Both the position numbers and the translations under genes were made by a program. Below are positions 7,630 to 16,736 of a DNA stretch of 21,675 nt, in pieces (position 1 is the first letter of the stretch; every line of letters begins with the position of its first letter). The notes below the pieces were generated by a model. It was not told the DNA's origin and ran no database searches. It saw only the letters and a list, made by a program, of their open reading frames with translations. The stretch is taken from the NCBI GenBank assembly GCA_001579985.1, contig LRSR01002125.1, positions 1-21,675 of the forward strand, read 5' to 3'. Origin of the DNA: Hypsibius dujardini (lineage: Eukaryota; Tardigrada; Eutardigrada; Parachela; Hypsibiidae).

Positions 7630-10600
7630 ATGAGCGTGCATAAACAGGAGCCGACGACGACGACGACGACGACGCCAACGTTGACGTTGATGAACCACCA
7701 GGATACACCAACCGTTCTCCTCCTCGGCGGCTGTGGCGGCGGCTGTGGCGGCGGCGTCCCAGGAAACCATTATTCGAGCGGCACGAATAGCGACACCACA
7801 TCCCCCACTCATCATCATCACTTTCACCTTCGGCCTGGTCTTCCTGTTGACTCGACGACGTCGGTGTCTCGTCACCAGACGACGCCGGTGGCGGTGGCGA
7901 CTCTGCCGGAGGGGGATGATATTACCGAGAGGGTCTGTGAATCGGGAAATGTGAGAAGTTGCGATGCGGTCGTCCCTGCTGGGATGAAAGGCGAAGATGC
8001 GGTTTTGTTGAGGGACAACGTCGGTGGGACGTTTTGCGACGACATGGACGGGACTATCATGACACAGGAAGATGTATCTGATGGCATGCCACGGCGGTTG
8101 GAGCGTGTGGCACAAGACGGAAACCTGCGGGAAGAGGCGATTCAGGTGCTGAAAGAGTCCGCCGCTTCCCTGGGCGTCCTCCTAAGGTTTCCCCTGCAAA
8201 ATGATGTGATGAAGGTACTGTTTTTGGAGCAGTTTTAGCGGGGAAATTTTTACTCAGATTTTGGGGGTGTGTTTAAAAAAGGTGGGTCAGTGACCGAATA
8301 TTTGTGCGTGTTATGTAGTCATGACGTCACTTAGCATATGACGGGGTAGGACATGTAGTTATAATTGACGACGCATGATCTCTTTCGGCGTACTGCAGAC
8401 ACAAGAGTATGTTTTTTTGAGCTGCTGAGAGCCAAAATTAGGGGTTCAACGGTCTCTCTATGCCAGCACACTACACAGTTACATTCGGCGATTACAAGTG
8501 AAATCATGTGTCAAAGTGAAGCGTAAACAATTTTAAAGGCCGCATCATCGCTGGGTTTGTCTGTACTACATCACATGAATTTTTATAAAATGCAGAAAGA
8601 AAAACTTGTTGTCTGTACAAATAGCATATCTTAGCTCGTATTTACTTAAGGCATGTCTTTGTGGAAATATCGATTTACCGGCATGATTTGTTTTTTTGGA
8701 AAAGAATGATGGGCTGTCAGGCGGGTAGCTATACAAACAAATAGGTGTGGTCATTCATAGATAAGCAGATAGGTACGCAGGCAGACGGACCGACGGACAG
8801 GCGAGCAGACAGATAGACAGACAGACAAACACACAGGCAGACAGACAAACAAGCGGACAGGCATAAGGCAGACAGGAAAAACTCATATCGATTATTACGG
8901 TCTGTCAACAGAAGACAATGGTATCCCAAGGTGACCCCAGCTTGCCGGAACTGATCGTGATAGCTGATCCCAGTAGACCTGTTGAAAGGGTCCCCATCCG
9001 CACGTGATGCGGTGCAGCACTCGCCTTCGATTGGAAGCTAATCAAATATAATTGAGTCAATTTCTAGGGATATCCAGGTAGAGCGCCCCCCTCATCGACC
9101 GGTTAGAAAAAAGTCAAACCAATTGTCTGATCCGGAGCCGCCGTATCACATGACTCACCAATCAATTTACCCCCAACTACCCTGAGTGTGCAGTCAAGTC
9201 AGTAGCGGAATTGGCTAACTTAATTCCGCAACCCCCGAAAAAAATCGATCCCGTTTCTCATATTACCAACCCATATATCGATGATTGTTATATTCTGCTG
9301 CTTCCTTCAGGTCGCGCCCCTCACCCTCTTCCCCACGGTGGTGCCACAACACGCTATCGACGCTATCACGGACCTACAGGGCGCCACCAATCTCCTCATG
9401 CATCGGGTATCCCACGACCGCCACCTTCTTACCACCTGCTTAGGCCCGGCGGCCTCCGTCGACCCATTCATTCGCAGCCTGTTGGCCATTCACGCACAAA
9501 TTGATGTCGACAATCAATGGGAACTGGGGTTAATCCGCAGCGATTACATCCTAAGCCAAGGCAACGCCTCTTCACAGGTAGACACAGACAAATGCACTGA
9601 CACAGGCACAGATGCAGGGAGAGACACAGACACATACTCACAGAGGACAGAAACAGACACAGGCACATAGGCAGACACATTGACAGAGACAGACACTGGA
9701 ACAGACACAGACACAGACACAGACACAGACACAGACACAGACACAGACACAGACACAGACACAGACACAGACACAGGCACAGACACAAATAGAAACATAT
9801 TTAGACTGTTATATTTTCAGGGGAGGATGGCGTATAAGCAGGTCGAGGTAAACATGATTGCTGTTGGGATGGTGGGTCTGGGCGGAAAAGTGGGTCTGCT
9901 TCATGAGCGCGTCCAGAGCTTTTTGGATGAAAGCGAACAAAATTCCAACATTCGTTCAACCTCGGCATCGACAGGCGAACCGTTGACACTATACGGGGAG
10001 GGTTTGAGAATAGCGTATGGTTGTTACCGGATGCATTGTAAGGTGGCCAAAAAACGCCCACCGATCTTGTTGATCGTCGTGCAGGAGGCTCCCGAACAGA
10101 TTGTCCTGGATCAACGGTTCGTTCAAACAGAAAGTGGCGTTCCTAGTCTGAGGAGGTCTTTCGCACAAATTTCCGCATCCGGGCGGTTGGATGAAGATGG
10201 ATGTCTGTTTGTGGAGGATCGAGAGGTTGCGGTGGTCTACTATCGAACTGGTTATTCGCCAAGTAAGATTTGTGTCTGTGTCTGTGTCTCGGAATCATAT
10301 TGTGTTTTATTGGCTGGCTTCGCTTCATACGCAATTCAATGTTTTTAATACACGCAGATCAGTACAAAAACAACGATTGGGAGACCCGTCTTCTCATCGA
10401 AAAGTCAACTGCCATTAAGTGCCCTAGTGTGGCCCATCAACTATCCGGCTTTAAAAAAATCCAGCAGGTCCTTAGTCGGCCTGAAATTTTATCAAGGTAT
10501 ACATCTTAAGCAGGCGCTAAATTGACCACTACATTGTACGTTGAGAGATGCACATTCAGATTTGAACATTACGTCTAGGGTACTTTATGTGTCTGCTTGT

Positions 10601-11072
10601 CTACAGATATATTCCCGACACGGATACCATCTCCCGCTTGCGACAGACTTACATGGGTCAATGGGATGTTAGCGAGCCGGAGTCCCAATCCAAACTAGAA
10701 GAAGCCCTCAGTAATCCAGACAGATTTGTCCTCAAACCGAACCGTGAAGGCGGCGGCAACAACTTCTATGGTGAAGACCTCGTCGTGAAACTGAAAGAGG
10801 TCCTTGGTAGTGATAAAGCCCCGGAGTACATCCTCATGGAGCTGATCGACCCTGTGATGCAGGAGAATTACTTTATCCGTCCAGACAAGGAGCCGGAGCG
10901 TCTGAACACCATCAGCGAGGTCAGCGTGTTTGGCGTTATTTTGGCAAAAAACGAGCAAGTGGTCCTGAATAAATCGTCCAAAGAAATCATCGTCCGCGTC
11001 AAGTCCAGCAGCTCTTACGAGGGCGCCATCTGTACCGGCCATGCCTGTTACGGCTCCGTTGTGTCTGTTTAA
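7630..11072 (+). CDS. GSS: Glutathione synthetase (five exons)
   Basis: Exons 7630-8214, 9311-9577, 9821-10262, 10358-10496 and 10607-11072 join in frame to 632 residues (phases 0,0,1,2). The enzyme ligates glycine to gamma-glutamylcysteine using ATP, the last step of cytosolic glutathione synthesis. Against the remembered human sequence, these are kept: IRSDY (Arg271), metal ligands in VEVN (Glu293, Asn295), VVYYRTGY (Arg426, Tyr429), AIKCP (Lys452), the ATP-grasp glycine-rich loop KPNREGGGNNFYGE (Lys521, Glu525), ILMELI, ISEVSVFGV (Glu582) and the C-terminal RVK (Arg608, Lys610). Human-type NTISAS is NMIAVG here, and ERNIFDQ is EQIVLDQ. About 145 residues precede the homologous start (LREEAIQVLKESAASLGVLL). 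They are Thr-, Gly/Cys- and His-rich low complexity. ATG 7630 has A at -3; Met144 (8059) would give a family-length protein of ~489 residues. Confidence 0.95.
7657..7760 (+). repeat. Trinucleotide repeats in the 5' coding region (ACG and GGC/TGT)
   Basis: An ACG run encoding poly-Thr near 7657-7675 and GGC/TGT units at 7727-7757 encoding Gly/Cys lie in the low-complexity N-terminal extension of the glutathione synthetase frame. They support the view that this part is weakly constrained or untranslated. Confidence 0.6.
8215..9310 (+). other. Intron 1 of glutathione synthetase
   Basis: Donor AAG|GTACTG, acceptor CTTCCTTCAG, phase 0, 1096 bases. It contains a degenerate CAGA microsatellite at ~8756-8871 and otherwise unique sequence. 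The flanking residues (NDVMK and VAPLTLFP) follow the family alignment. Confidence 0.85.
8756..8871. repeat. Degenerate CAGA microsatellite in intron 1
   Basis: CAGA units mixed with GACGGACCGACGG and AGATAG variants. Confidence 0.85.
9578..9820 (+). repeat. Intron 2 of glutathione synthetase, mostly an ACAGAC hexamer repeat
   Basis: The 243-base intron (donor CAG|GTAGAC, acceptor TATTTTCAG, phase 0) is built almost wholly of ACAGAC/CAGACA-related units. It is degenerate at 9580-9690, then nearly perfect at ~9692-9786. Only the last ~35 bases are unique and carry the acceptor tract. Thr-Asp repeat frames across it are artefacts. Confidence 0.92.
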
Positions 11073-12236
11073 GAGAATACCACGCATGTTTTTCCCCTGC
11101 TACTCCAAAGTCTAATTCACATTTGTTCTTCGTGTTCCTTGTACCATAAGCAGAGCTTCGTTCTTTTGTTCAGCTTCAATTTTGTGATCATATATGTTAT
11201 TTCTTTCCATTTAAATTATACTTTTTTCACAGCTCTTTCATACAGCACACGCACGACACGGACACTTTTGAACTTTTCAAATAATTTCTTTATTAGGTTT
11301 GCTCCCAGGAGAGAGTCGTTGTTACAAAGATCTGCCACCTTGTCAGAGAAATTGACTATTGATTAAAATCACTGTGCGAAAAAAACTGTCTGTCTGCCTT
11401 TCTGTCTGTCTCTATCTGTTTGTCTGTTTGTCTGTTTATCTGTTTGTCTGCCTTTCTGTCTGTTTGTCTCTCTATTTGTTTGTCTGTCTTTTTGTTTGTC
11501 TGTCAGTCTGTCTGACAGTCTGTCTGTACGACTAGCTGTCTTTTTGTCTGTCGTTTTGTCTTTCTGTGTCTGTCAGTTTCCTGTCTCACCTTGCGCATTA
11601 TGCGATACATGAGAATAATTTTACTAAAGATGCCAGAATTTTGTAAATCAGACGTTATAGTTAGTTGTTAAAAAATAAAAGAAGGGGCGACTACACATTA
11701 CCGTGCAGATGCTGCGAATTGCTGTCGCCTCGTGCGTTCCAACCAACTGGGCTTCCCCATAGTTCCATTCCCAATACAGCGCGGTCCCTTTACCACGAAA
11801 TGAGTCATCCGTTCCTGAGCATAAACAGCGACTCGTGTAGGACATAGGCGTAGTACAACATAATTTTTCTAGGAAATACATTTTTCCATGAATTACGTCC
11901 GTTTCACAGACTGGCAGTAATAAAGCTAATTGTGCTATTTCAAAATTCCAACCCCTCTTTTTCCGAAATTTTGCTATTACGCAAACCGAGTCAGTTTAAA
12001 TTTGCATTCACATATTTTGTGTGTTCTGGACTGCGGCGATCTTCTTATTCGTGACTTTTCCTCTCTGGACCCTCTTCACACACATTATTTCGTCATTCGA
12101 TCGGTGAGGTAAGCGACAATCCTCAGCTTTCCATCTTCTTGTCGTACTGAATTCAATTTCAGCACACCCATCAACACTGCAATCAACCGCCAGAAATCCC
12201 TCGAAATTTTCTTTTTTATTCGCCATTTTGTTGACC
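11073..12236. other. 3' flank of glutathione synthetase and intergenic DNA
   Basis: ATTAAA at 11362-11367 and AATAAA at 11674-11679 are candidate poly(A) signals, before and after a TCTG tract. No other gene is supported. A 91-codon minus-strand frame (12008-12283) overlaps the likely first kinase exon and has no motif. Confidence 0.45.
11386..11578. repeat. Degenerate (TCTG)n microsatellite
   Basis: About 190 bases of TCTG/TTTG/TTTC tetranucleotide variants (CTGTCTGCCTTTCTGTC-like), the most degenerate tract of this type in the window. Confidence 0.92.
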
Positions 12237-15200
12237 ATGCCGGACTGGTTGGGATACCTTCTTTCAGGCTGCTTTCCCATCATGAGCGGACGTCAAAAGC
12301 TCTCCGCCCCCTCCAGCCCAGGTATGCGTAGGAATGATGAAATTAAATTAAACTAAAAAAACTAAACTGAAACTAAACTATAAAACTTTTAGTTACTAAT
12401 TTCTGGGCTTTTAGTTTTTTAGTTGACTAAAAAATTAAACTTAAGTTTTAGCTACTAAAACTATAACTGGGAAAAATTACTAGACCAACAAGTTTTAGTT
12501 GCTAAAAAAGGTAAACTAAAAACCCTTGGTATCTAATTTTTAGCTGACTAAAAAACATATTAGTTGACTAGTTTTATTTTTTTGCCATCCCTAGGTATGC
12601 GTTTCTCCTCGACCCAATTGTCCGCCGCCCGGTCCCTACAAGCCGAGCTGGAATACGCTCAGATGCTGGTGGAGCAGGAGTCTGCGGACATTTATAGTGC
12701 CGAAATCGCCTCCTTTAACTCGGACATCATTCCGCCCGTGTCGCGTCCGTACGCCGTGCTCCGTGCCAAGTCCGCAGCGGTGGTGAGTAGTGAGACATCA
12801 TCCGGTGTGGGGACGGTGACGCCGGCGACGGACGGGATCCGCGCCATGTGCCGGTACCGGCAGGCTTTGACACCGTATGAGCTCAAGGAGATTGTCATGT
12901 ACACGGACGTCTACTTTGTCGGGAGGAAAGCGGTCAAGACCAACGAGAAGGCTCTTGCGGAGGACAGCAACCACGGCTTTGACGACGGGGAGGATTTCTA
13001 CAAGTTCACCGCGCACGATCACATCGATTACCGGTACGAGAGAATTCTCAAGGAAATTATTTCATAAATAAATTTTAGTTTTTACATTGTGTATCTTACT
13101 GTACTTAGGGCATTATTCAAGTACCTATTTCAAAATCACTCCGAAATATTATTTTTTATTTAAACACAACGTTTCGAAAATATTTATCTATTCATCACTT
13201 CGACTTGATCAAATTTTAGACAATTTCATCGAATGTTTGATTTATTAATGATAAAAAACATGCACAAGAAGCTGATGTAACAATTTAATTTAATTTATTA
13301 ATTTAATTTATACTAGGTTATCATAATTAGTTCAATCATAATAGGTTATTTTGTGGATTTATTGTTGAACAAAAATGTGTGTATTAAGCGAAGCATTAAT
13401 TACATATTGTTTTGCCTGTTCGTTTAGGTATGAGATGCTGAAGGTGCTGGGAACGGGAGCTTTCGGACAGGTCATCAAAGCCTTCGACCATAAAGAAAAC
13501 CGTCACGTGGCGTTGAAGATCATGAAAAACACGGACAAGTCGATCCGACTGTGCCTGCAGGAGTCACGGATGATGCAGCTGCTAGTCAAGCTGGACGTGC
13601 ACAAGGAGGCCAACATGACTGCTCTCCTTAGGAGCTTCAAGTTTCGCAATCACATGATCATGGTGATGGATGTCTGCGCGATGGACCTCTACACGTTGCT
13701 GTGTAAGCGAAAGGACCGCAACAGCGGCTTCTCCATGCCGGTGGTGAGGAAGTTCGCGTTGGGCTTGCTGCGGACACTACGCTTCATGGAGCGCCAGGAT
13801 ATCATCCACTGCGATCTCAAGGTGAAGTGTGATTGAAAATGTTTAGATAAAACTAGTTGATCGAACTTGCCTTTATTAGGGTGTGTGTGTAGACTTTGTT
13901 TTCACGTTTTTTGACCTGCCTATTTGTTTGTTTGGATTCGTCGTTAGTACAATAGCAATGATGGTTCTCAAAATTTATTTCGCGGGTAACTAGATGAAGA
14001 ATGTTTTTGGCGAAATTTCAAAATTGGAAAAACACTGGAAGATTACATTTTCCTTGGTCTTCACGGTTAAGTAAAAATGAGGAATTATCAAAATGGGGGC
14101 AGAGCTACATGCCAACCCTGGATAGCTTCTCAATAAATTTTGGCTCTGTTAAAAAATACTAATAGCTCCTCCCCCTTACATCGGAAAAATATTTGGTTGA
14201 TGCCAATCGTGTTCAAACTAAATTTGGAATGGGATAATGTCAAAATAATTATATTTAGTGCGTTTCGAAAAACAGCCATTTTTACAGAGAAAATCATGGA
14301 AAATGGATTATTCCACATTTGTTTTCAACTTTGAAATTTCGTCACCCACGAAATAAAACTTGAAAATACTCAATAATCTGGTACTAATATAAAAAAGGAA
14401 AACCGAGACATAGTGCGTTCCACGTCTGAAAAAATCTTCTTAAGTTAGTTGCTTGCATTTTATGTCTACCTATCCTCTGGTGTTTACAGGCTTCTAATTT
14501 TATACTTGAATTTCTTATTAGCCGTAACGGGTAGCACAACCAATTCTGTCCCGGCTAAATTCTGTTATTCTGTTATTCCTTACTTTTTGATTAGTCGGCA
14601 TTTGTCTATGGCACTGTTCCATTTAATAATCTTCCTGTATCTTTAAATACTTTTGATTGATCGACTTGTATGAATATCCGTCGAAAATTCCTCGCTCGAT
14701 CTAGCAATTGTTCAAAATAAAAATAAAGTTTTGAAATTCATTTGCATTGAATACTGTTGAATCATTACTCAAGCACACAAAAATGTAGAAAATGGGACCC
14801 ACTCATTACTTCTCTCACATAGGTTTTGCAATGTATTGGACAGTACCAAACGAGTGGAATGCGTGTTGAATAATGAGTTTCTGGTGTCTCGTTTCCTGTT
14901 CTATTTTTTCATCTGCAATTTGGTTTCAAAAATTATTATAACCTCATATTAATTTTGGTATTTAATCAAACTAGAGGCTCCATGTATTTGTTAAATGGTA
15001 CGTCGAGTGTAAAGGTAAACCAATTTAAAGGAACACATGCAATTGAAAACTGATCATGTCGACGCTGTTTTCATATGGGCCAAATTTACCTATAGCCGGC
15101 TCTGATCCTTTCACAGCTGGAGAACATTCTCCTGATGGATCCAAGCCGGACGGGCGTGAAGCTTTGCGACTTCAACACCAGCTGCCGCCTGTCTGAGCGG

Positions 15201-15710
15201 CTCTACGGCTACATCCAATCCCGCTACTACCGCGCCCCCGAGGTCGTCCTCCGCATCAAGGAGCAACAGTACGGCCCACCCATGGACATGTGGTCGCTCG
15301 GTTGCATTATTGCAGAGCTCCAAACTGGCCAGATCCTCTTCCCCGGCGGTAACGAGGCCGACATGGTTGCCCTCTTTTGTGAGATGCTCGGTCTGCCGCC
15401 GGCGTCACTGCTCGAGCGATGCTCCTCCGTCTCACCGACCTATTTCCACGAGGGCAACCCTCCCATTCCGACGTACTGCACCTCCTTCAAGGACTCCTAC
15501 GGACGGAGGCGTCTGCTGACCGGGGCGGTGGTCTTCAAACGCATGCGGGGCCGACCGGGGACCAAATGTTTGGCGCAATTCTTCGACATGGCCGAGAACA
15601 CGCCGTTTGTGGACTTTGTGCGGCAGTGCCTGGACTGGAATCCCGACACGCGACTCAAAGCCTCCGAGGCGTTTTCGCATCCTTGGATTCTCAATCGGTA
15701 TCCGGAGTAG
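12237..15710 (+). CDS. DYRK-family dual-specificity protein kinase (class II, DYRK2/3-like), DFN variant
   Basis: Exons 12237-12321, 12595-13033, 13428-13821 and 15117-15710 join in frame to 503 residues (phases 1,2,0). Order: short N-terminal region; DYRK-homology box (ALTPYELKEI, then YFVGRKAVK, HDHIDYRYE) up to residue ~177; glycine loop LGTGAFGQV 182-190; catalytic Lys205 in VALK; IIHCDLK (Asp304) and Asn309; activation loop Y336-G-Y338 followed by IQSRYYRAPEV, the site where DYRKs autophosphorylate the second Tyr; DMWSLGCI; and a C-lobe ending HPWILNRYPE. The C-lobe resembles DYRK2 more than DYRK1. DYRKs autophosphorylate on Tyr and then phosphorylate Ser/Thr substrates. Odd points: DFG is DFN (Asn326, 15174-15176) and KPEN is KLEN (Leu307, first codon of the last exon). 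Other catalytic residues are kept, so activity is possible. Start: ATG 12237 is the first in an open frame (A at -3); ATG 12282 is an alternative. Confidence 0.94.
12322..12594 (+). other. Intron 1 of the DYRK gene
   Basis: Donor CCCAG|GTATGC, acceptor CATCCCTAG, phase 1, 273 bases. Splicing gives an in-frame join SSP-G-MRFSS. The intron coincides almost exactly with an inserted mobile-element-like sequence, listed separately. Confidence 0.85.
12330..12592. mobile_element. MITE-like element (hAT-like ends) forming the DYRK intron
   Basis: The 10-bp word AGGTATGCGT occurs at 12320-12329 and 12593-12602, directly flanking 263 bases. The left end reads AGGAATGATGAAA and the reverse complement of the right end AGGGATGGCAAAA, an imperfect terminal inverted repeat. 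The form AGGGATGGCAAA resembles hAT-family termini, and hAT elements make 8-bp duplications (here GTATGCGT plus the shared AG). The inside is dense in the complementary words AACTAAA and TTTAGTT, so it could fold extensively. There is no coding capacity, so it is non-autonomous. The superfamily assignment is tentative. Confidence 0.7.
13034..13427 (+). other. Intron 2 of the DYRK gene
   Basis: Donor CCG|GTACGA and acceptor CGTTTAG, phase 2, restore DYRYEMLKVLG across the junction. It is AT-rich with a TTTAATTTAATTT-type stretch near 13280-13310. The first intron bases and the first bases of the next exon match at 7 of 8 positions (GTACGAGA, GTATGAGA). Confidence 0.88.
13822..15116 (+). other. 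Intron 3 of the DYRK gene
   Basis: Donor AAG|GTGAAG and acceptor CTTTCACAG, phase 0, 1295 bases, lying exactly inside the catalytic-loop motif (HCDLK / LENILL). It is AT-rich. Three short open frames on both strands (62-65 codons) have no motif. No repeat or RNA gene was recognised. Confidence 0.9.
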
Positions 15711-16288
15711 GAAGCTGGAGAAGTATCCGTGAAAAAGGGCAAGAGTTAACCGAGAGCTCTCTTACTGTATGTTTGGGGATGGTCTGAGAACCTCGGAATT
15801 TAAATTGTTTTTTTTATATGATTTTAGACGCTTGTTTTGTTTTCTGCCTTGCCATCAGGACGGATGAGCTACTTGGAAAGTAGTTGATGTTGTCGACGCA
15901 TTTTTTGTCTTGTTTTAAACTTTGACGTGGATGAATTCAGGCAATGAAAACTAGATTTCGACGTGATCAGTTACTTGGTTTTGTATGTCAAAATAACAAA
16001 ATTAGCACCTATAAAATGTGGACTCGTTCTGGAAGAAATGCCGAAGACAAAGAGTTTGAGGGAAATTTAGAACACGCGATGTCGAGCTACTGCGGCATCA
16101 CCTTCATTTGAATCAATGCCCCGGACTCGTGGACCCAACTCACAAGGGAACCCCAACTCCGATACGAAATCTTCCACTACTGTTTATTTTTTAGTTTGCG
16201 CTCTTGTTGATTACTGTTATTTTGGCTGAAAAACGTCTCGGAAAATCAAATTTTCCAAGGTTTAGAAATTAAAAACTGTAAAAAATAA
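15711..16288. other. 3' flank of the DYRK gene
   Basis: No further coding sequence. No open frame of note, no microsatellite, no RNA gene. Probably mostly 3' UTR of the kinase, if AATAAA 16351-16356 is its poly(A) signal. Confidence 0.4.
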
Positions 16289-16350
16289 TATAGGTGGCGC
16301 TTTTTATGCCATAATATTTAAACAAAAGTGATTGCTCGGTTGATGGTTTT

Positions 16351-16356
16351 AATAAA
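16351..16356 (+). promoter_or_regulatory. Poly(A) signal candidate for the DYRK gene (AATAAA)
   Basis: This AATAAA lies 640 bases after the stop codon, in the loop of the palindromic element. I noticed no nearer canonical AATAAA. Confidence 0.45.
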
Positions 16357-16396
16357 GTACTTGTAGAGGTTTAAATCGAGCAATCCATTGTAGTAA

Positions 16397-16402
16397 TTTA
16401 TT
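16397..16402 (-). promoter_or_regulatory. Poly(A) signal candidate for the ANF-receptor-like gene (AATAAA on minus)
   Basis: Plus-strand TTTATT, 335 bases past the minus-strand stop at 16737. It lies in the right arm of the same palindrome, about 45 bases from the opposite-strand signal, so the two convergent transcripts would end in nearly the same place. Confidence 0.45.
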
Positions 16403-16736
16403 GTTGCATGAATAGCGCCAGCTGTAATCAGAGTTGACAGTTATTAATTCTTCAAAATTAGAAGATGTGGTTTTCGGAGACTTCTCAGCAAAAATAGCAG
16501 CAACATACTACAGCGCATAATACAGAAGAGACAGAAGTGGAATTGTTTGTGTTGAGGAGTGGTGGGCGATTCCCTTGGCCGGATTGCACTCACCAAAATC
16601 GGTCACGCGACTGATGGTGTTCGAACACGCTAAACTCTTCCATTCTCACTCCAAACCGGAATAACTTTAATGAGCTCTGTCTTGATCGTTTGGAAGTGTG
16701 CTTTGAAGGTTTAGCAAATAATACGGTGCCATATAG

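Larger units (their letters stand above)
16291..16424. mobile_element. 134-bp palindromic MITE-like element flanked by TA
   Basis: The first 19 bases (TAGGTGGCGCTTTTTATGC) match the reverse complement of the last 19 (CAGCTGGCGCTATTCATGC) at 15 positions. The arms continue inward with looser pairing to a perfect 9-bp pair (GATTGCTCG 16330-16338; CGAGCAATC 16377-16385). TA flanks both ends (16289-16290, 16425-16426), as expected of Tc1/mariner-type insertion. There is no coding capacity. It could also be an RNA hairpin in the 3' UTRs rather than a transposon relic. Confidence 0.6.

Noticed and set aside
7528-8115. 195-codon minus-strand frame and a 73-codon plus-strand frame over glutathione synthetase exon 1
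   Set aside because: Shadows of the coding and low-complexity sequence; Arg-rich composition typical of antisense GC-rich codons.
9468-9798. Cys/Leu, Val/Ser and Thr/Asp repeat frames
   Set aside because: Produced by the hexamer repeat in intron 2; all lack any non-repeat support.
12008-12283. 91-codon minus-strand frame overlapping the first DYRK exon
   Set aside because: No recognisable motif, and the plus strand carries a frame that splices correctly into the kinase.
15310-15787. Plus- and minus-strand frames of 69-122 codons over the last DYRK exon
   Set aside because: Alternative-frame shadows of the kinase exon, which matches the DYRK C-lobe in its own frame.
16601-16650. Possible tRNA B-box (GTGTTCGAACAC)
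   Set aside because: It does not fit the B-box consensus and no A-box or cloverleaf can be built around it.
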